DNA from: Lagopus muta
Taxonomy: Eukaryota > Chordata > Aves > Galliformes > Phasianidae
DNA: 64,000 bases
Direction: 5' to 3'
Assembly (NCBI RefSeq): GCF_023343835.1
Contig: NC_064447.1
Location: 9,630,501 to 9,694,500, forward strand
This document shows, piece by piece, positions 61,085 through 64,000 of this stretch. A program made the translations under genes and the position numbers. The stretch's first letter is position 1. Each line of letters begins with the position of its first letter. The notes below the pieces were generated by a model, which was not told where the DNA came from, did no database searches, and worked only from the letters and a program-made list of their open reading frames with translations.

Positions 61085-61480
61085 CAGTGATTGAGCAGCT
61101 GGTAGGAAGGCAGGGCCAACTCAGGAGAGCTCAGGTGTATGCAATGCACCGGAGTAACTAGAAGGGATGTAGCCAGGATCCACCCCTTCCCAGACCTTAT
61201 TTAAGGGCTGGCAGTGGAAGTAAGTGTATCTTGTTGGAGATCTCTGCAAATCTGAGGCTCTCCAAAGGTGAGCAGCTTTTTTTGTCTTCTTTTATTTCTG
61301 TGCCTATGGCTATTGTATTTGGGCAAATGCTTGCTGCAGCCTGGGAGCTTGCTACTCTCATGTTATTTCTGTTCTTCCTGTCGTGTTGTAGACACTATCA
61401 AAGGTCATACAGAATGATGGATGAATGGAAAAGGGTTTTTGGGGATGAATGGAAGGTATTTGCAGATACTGTCAGTTGCT
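61085..61480 (+). mobile_element. LTR-like dispersed repeat, copy B
   Basis: This is the diverged partner of the repeat at 26.2 kb, in the same orientation. It matches at GAGCTCAGGTGTATGCAA, CAGACCTTATTTAAGGGCTG, TCTCTGCAAATCTGAGGCTCTCC and AAGGTGAGCAGCTTTTTTT. An open frame of 83 codons starting at a TTG (61231) crosses it and resembles nothing I know. The element type is inferred from its promoter-like layout and from occurring twice. Confidence 0.45.
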
Positions 61481-63970
61481 GAAACCAAGTAGGATGTGCA
61501 TTCAGATCCAACTCAATAGGGATGGAACATGGATTTACACATTTTTCCTCTTTCCGCGTGAACTGTTTTCCAGACAGATAAAAAGTAAAGAGGACTTTGA
61601 CCCAATCTAACCTTTTTCAATATTGGATGACAAGGTTCAGGACATCTCCTGTAAGTTCAGGCATGGGAGATGTTTGTTAAAATTCAAGCCTGGGGCAGCC
61701 AGGTAAGCTATCAGCTAGGCTGCAGCACTACCTGCCAAAGCAAGCCTCCAAACTGACAGGAATGGATTATTAATTCTCCTTTTCTCCAATGATGACAGAA
61801 CAAAAGAGAACATATTTCTTTTCCTTGTACTCTGTTAATGTTTCAAGCTAAGCCCTAGCAATGAAATGCCCCTGTCCGGTCCAAAAGGCATTTATAAGCA
61901 ACCATTGTTGTGTTCAGCCTTTCAGTTCACTGAGAGTGAGATTTATGCCCTGAAGGATGATGAAAGGGGCATGTTATTAATCATGAAATCCATCATCTGT
62001 CCAAATACCTGATGGAAGAGGTCCCACTGAGATACTAACTCTGTGTTTGCCAACTCCTGAGATTGCTCCTGGGATCCAACCTGATTCGCTTCTGAGTGGC
62101 AACATGTGGGCACAGGAAGGCTTTACCTGTGCTCAGCACAGCTGCCACATGCAACAGTAGAAGGAAAAGGCTATGCATGGGGACCCTGGCCCCCTGGCCT
62201 CCATAGCACCCATCTCAGCTCACCTCCCACACCTGCCACTGGGGTGATCTGCCTCCCTGCTGCTGTAATAGTATGAATGAGCCCTCCCATAGCCATTTCA
62301 GTCCAAATCAGAATAGTTAACAAAGCTTTCATATTGAAACACTCATCTGGGCTTAAATGGGCTGGCTGGTGGCTTTTGCACAGCATTTTTTCTTGTGCGT
62401 CACTTGCACTGTTTATCAACTGATAAATCAGTACTCACACAGATCTTGTGTGATGCAGTAATGGTGATAGATGGCCACTCTCTTTCCTTCCCCTCCCCGC
62501 CTTCTTGTTTGCTTTCTTCGGAGCAAGCTTCTGAATATTTTCTTGTTTTCTCTCTGTTTTGATCCAGCCCTGGGGTTTGGCTGAATGATCAAAGTAGTCA
62601 GAGCATGGTGAATTGAGTTCTATCCTCAGGTTATGTCCATGTAAATCAAGAGCAGCAGGAAAACTGTTTTGGAGTTTCAAGAGGTGGCTGAAAGGAGAAT
62701 TGGCCCTGAGATCGTTAAAGGGGAGTCGGTTGCAAGGATTTAAAAAAAAAAAAAACATTGATTTTGTGACAGGGAGTGAAGCTGGTATGGCACTAAATCC
62801 ATCCAGAACGTGTAGGATCAATAAGCATGAGGCCATCCCATTAGACCTCAGCCCAGATAGGCAACTTGATGGAACCCGGATGGAAGTGTTATTGGAAAAG
62901 CTGCAGCCTGGTCTGGCATTATATCACCATGGTCTAAAGCCTACGTTTGCTTATCACACATCCATCCATGTAAATCCAGCCTAGCAAGCCCATGGCAGCT
63001 ATTCAGCCTTTTTGGTGTATATTGGTGTAACCACTGATTATTTTTTTTTACTGATATTGGAGATAAGCCAGCTATTACTGAGTATGCTTATTGCTGTAGT
63101 ATTTGTAGGCACCCAGAACAGTACTCCTTCATGCCTGGAGTTGCGCATACTCCCCCTGTGTGCCTTAAGCAGCAGTGGTGGAAAAATCAGGGCATCCCAG
63201 AAGGGCAGAGTGGTGCTGGTATGCTTGTGTGCTGTCCAAATATGAAAAAAGCACTGGTTCTTCATCTGAAAAACATGTAAATGAGAGAGTGCTGGTGGAG
63301 AGATGGGGGAAGGCAGCAGGACGGGCAGTTCTGAGGGCTCCTGCAGCTTGTCTGCATTTCAGGTTTTTCATCTACTTCTTTCTCTGTTCCTGCTCAGCTT
63401 GTGCTTAACATTAGCAGTTTTCTGCCGTCGCATTCTATATGTACATAGTTTATGATGGGACATGCCTGTAGCTTCCAGGTAACAAAAAAAACAATGAAAG
63501 CCCTCTGCTCAGCAGCAAGGGGACTGTTTTCCACAGAGATTTTGGAAGTGGGAATCGGTGCTCTAACAACTGCTTCCTCAACAGGGCAGTTGTGGACATC
63601 AGGATTTGACTCATGGGGTGCAATTCAGCTGTCTTTCTGGGATGTGTCCCTCTTACTCCACCTTTGGTATATGCCTGCCTTCACCCATCATTCACTCATT
63701 CTGCAGTGCTTCCTGCACTCCAGACCTAATTTATTCATCTCTCTTGTGCCGTTTTGTGATTACATATTTTGCTGCGCTGTAGAGAAAAGTTCTCCAGTTG
63801 ATTTATTCTTTTTCCCTGGTTGCTGCTGCCATTGTTTTTCCATGGCTATGCTAACCTACACTTCATCTGCACTGCTCTTGCCCAGGCTTCTTTGTCCCTC
63901 CATTTTTCTCTCTTTGTCAGAAGAGGATGTTTACAGAATCTAGGCACCAGATCTGGGGCAGGGAAAGCAA
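61481..63970. other. Gene-free DNA at the right end
   Basis: It contains one A run near 62741-62753 and open frames of up to 163 codons (63452-63943) with no recognisable domain. The known mammalian downstream neighbour of SSTR5, C1QTNF8, is not visible. Confidence 0.5.
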
Positions 63971-64000
63971 TAGAATCATAGGAACAGTAAGGTTGGAAAA
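63971..64000 (-). repeat. CR1 LINE tail cut by the window end
   Basis: TAGAATCATAGGAACAGTAAGGTTGGAAAA at the extreme right edge is the start, read in reverse, of another minus-strand CR1 copy. Only 30 bases are visible. Confidence 0.75.

Noticed and set aside
63452..63943. 163-codon plus-strand open frame near the right end
   Set aside because: No domain, odd composition rich in Ser, Leu, Phe and Cys, and no splice or homology support.
1..64000. CRISPR arrays, bacterial operons, tRNA or rRNA genes
   Set aside because: No regularly spaced identical repeats, no ribosome-binding-site-led gene strings, and no convincing tRNA B-box or rRNA sequence was seen. The content is avian nuclear DNA.

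Overview
This is vertebrate nuclear DNA, almost certainly from a bird and probably a galliform such as chicken. Two things point there. The interspersed repeats are CR1 LINE 3' ends with the tandem TCTATGATTC-type tail typical of birds, and the one recognisable protein gene is a somatostatin receptor type 5 (SSTR5) whose coding sequence sits in a single exon. No bacterial, plasmid or intact viral gene was seen. The species call and the synteny statements are inference; no database was searched.

Layout. About 1-26 kb is gene-free, moderately GC-rich DNA. It holds five CR1 fragments (near 6.1, 11.5, 12.7, 16.4 and 21.2 kb), an old MIR-type SINE (6.4 kb), a 22-bp minisatellite (18.7 kb), simple repeats, and segments that look like conserved non-coding or regulatory DNA (12.0, 13.9-14.2 and 15.4-15.8 kb). 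About 26-46 kb is AT-rich, has no CR1 element that I can see, and has no convincing exon. It contains candidate non-coding elements at 41.6, 42.4 and 46.0 kb. An LTR-like repeat at 26.2 kb has a diverged relative at 61.1 kb.

The gene. A CpG-rich island at about 46.85-47.83 kb has an upstream TATA box and two good splice donors (47186/47187 and 47576/47577). It is the likely promoter and non-coding first exon of SSTR5. A 5.8-6.2 kb intron ends at a strong polypyrimidine tract and AG at 53336-53337. Exon 2 carries two short upstream ORFs and then the whole 370-codon receptor CDS (53402-54514). A 3' UTR of roughly 0.8 kb probably ends after an ATTAAA signal at 55315-55320. Downstream, 55.4-64 kb is again gene-free, with a long broken CR1 copy (56.7-57.3 kb), a CR1 fragment (59.0 kb), the second LTR-like repeat, and a CR1 tail cut by the window end.

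In mammals SSTR5 lies between SOX8 and C1QTNF8/CACNA1H (established knowledge). The large left flank may therefore be the SOX8-SSTR5 intergenic regulatory landscape, but neither neighbour is visible here. I found no previously undescribed biological system. The most useful leads are the candidate regulatory elements in the repeat-poor interval and the LTR-like repeat pair.
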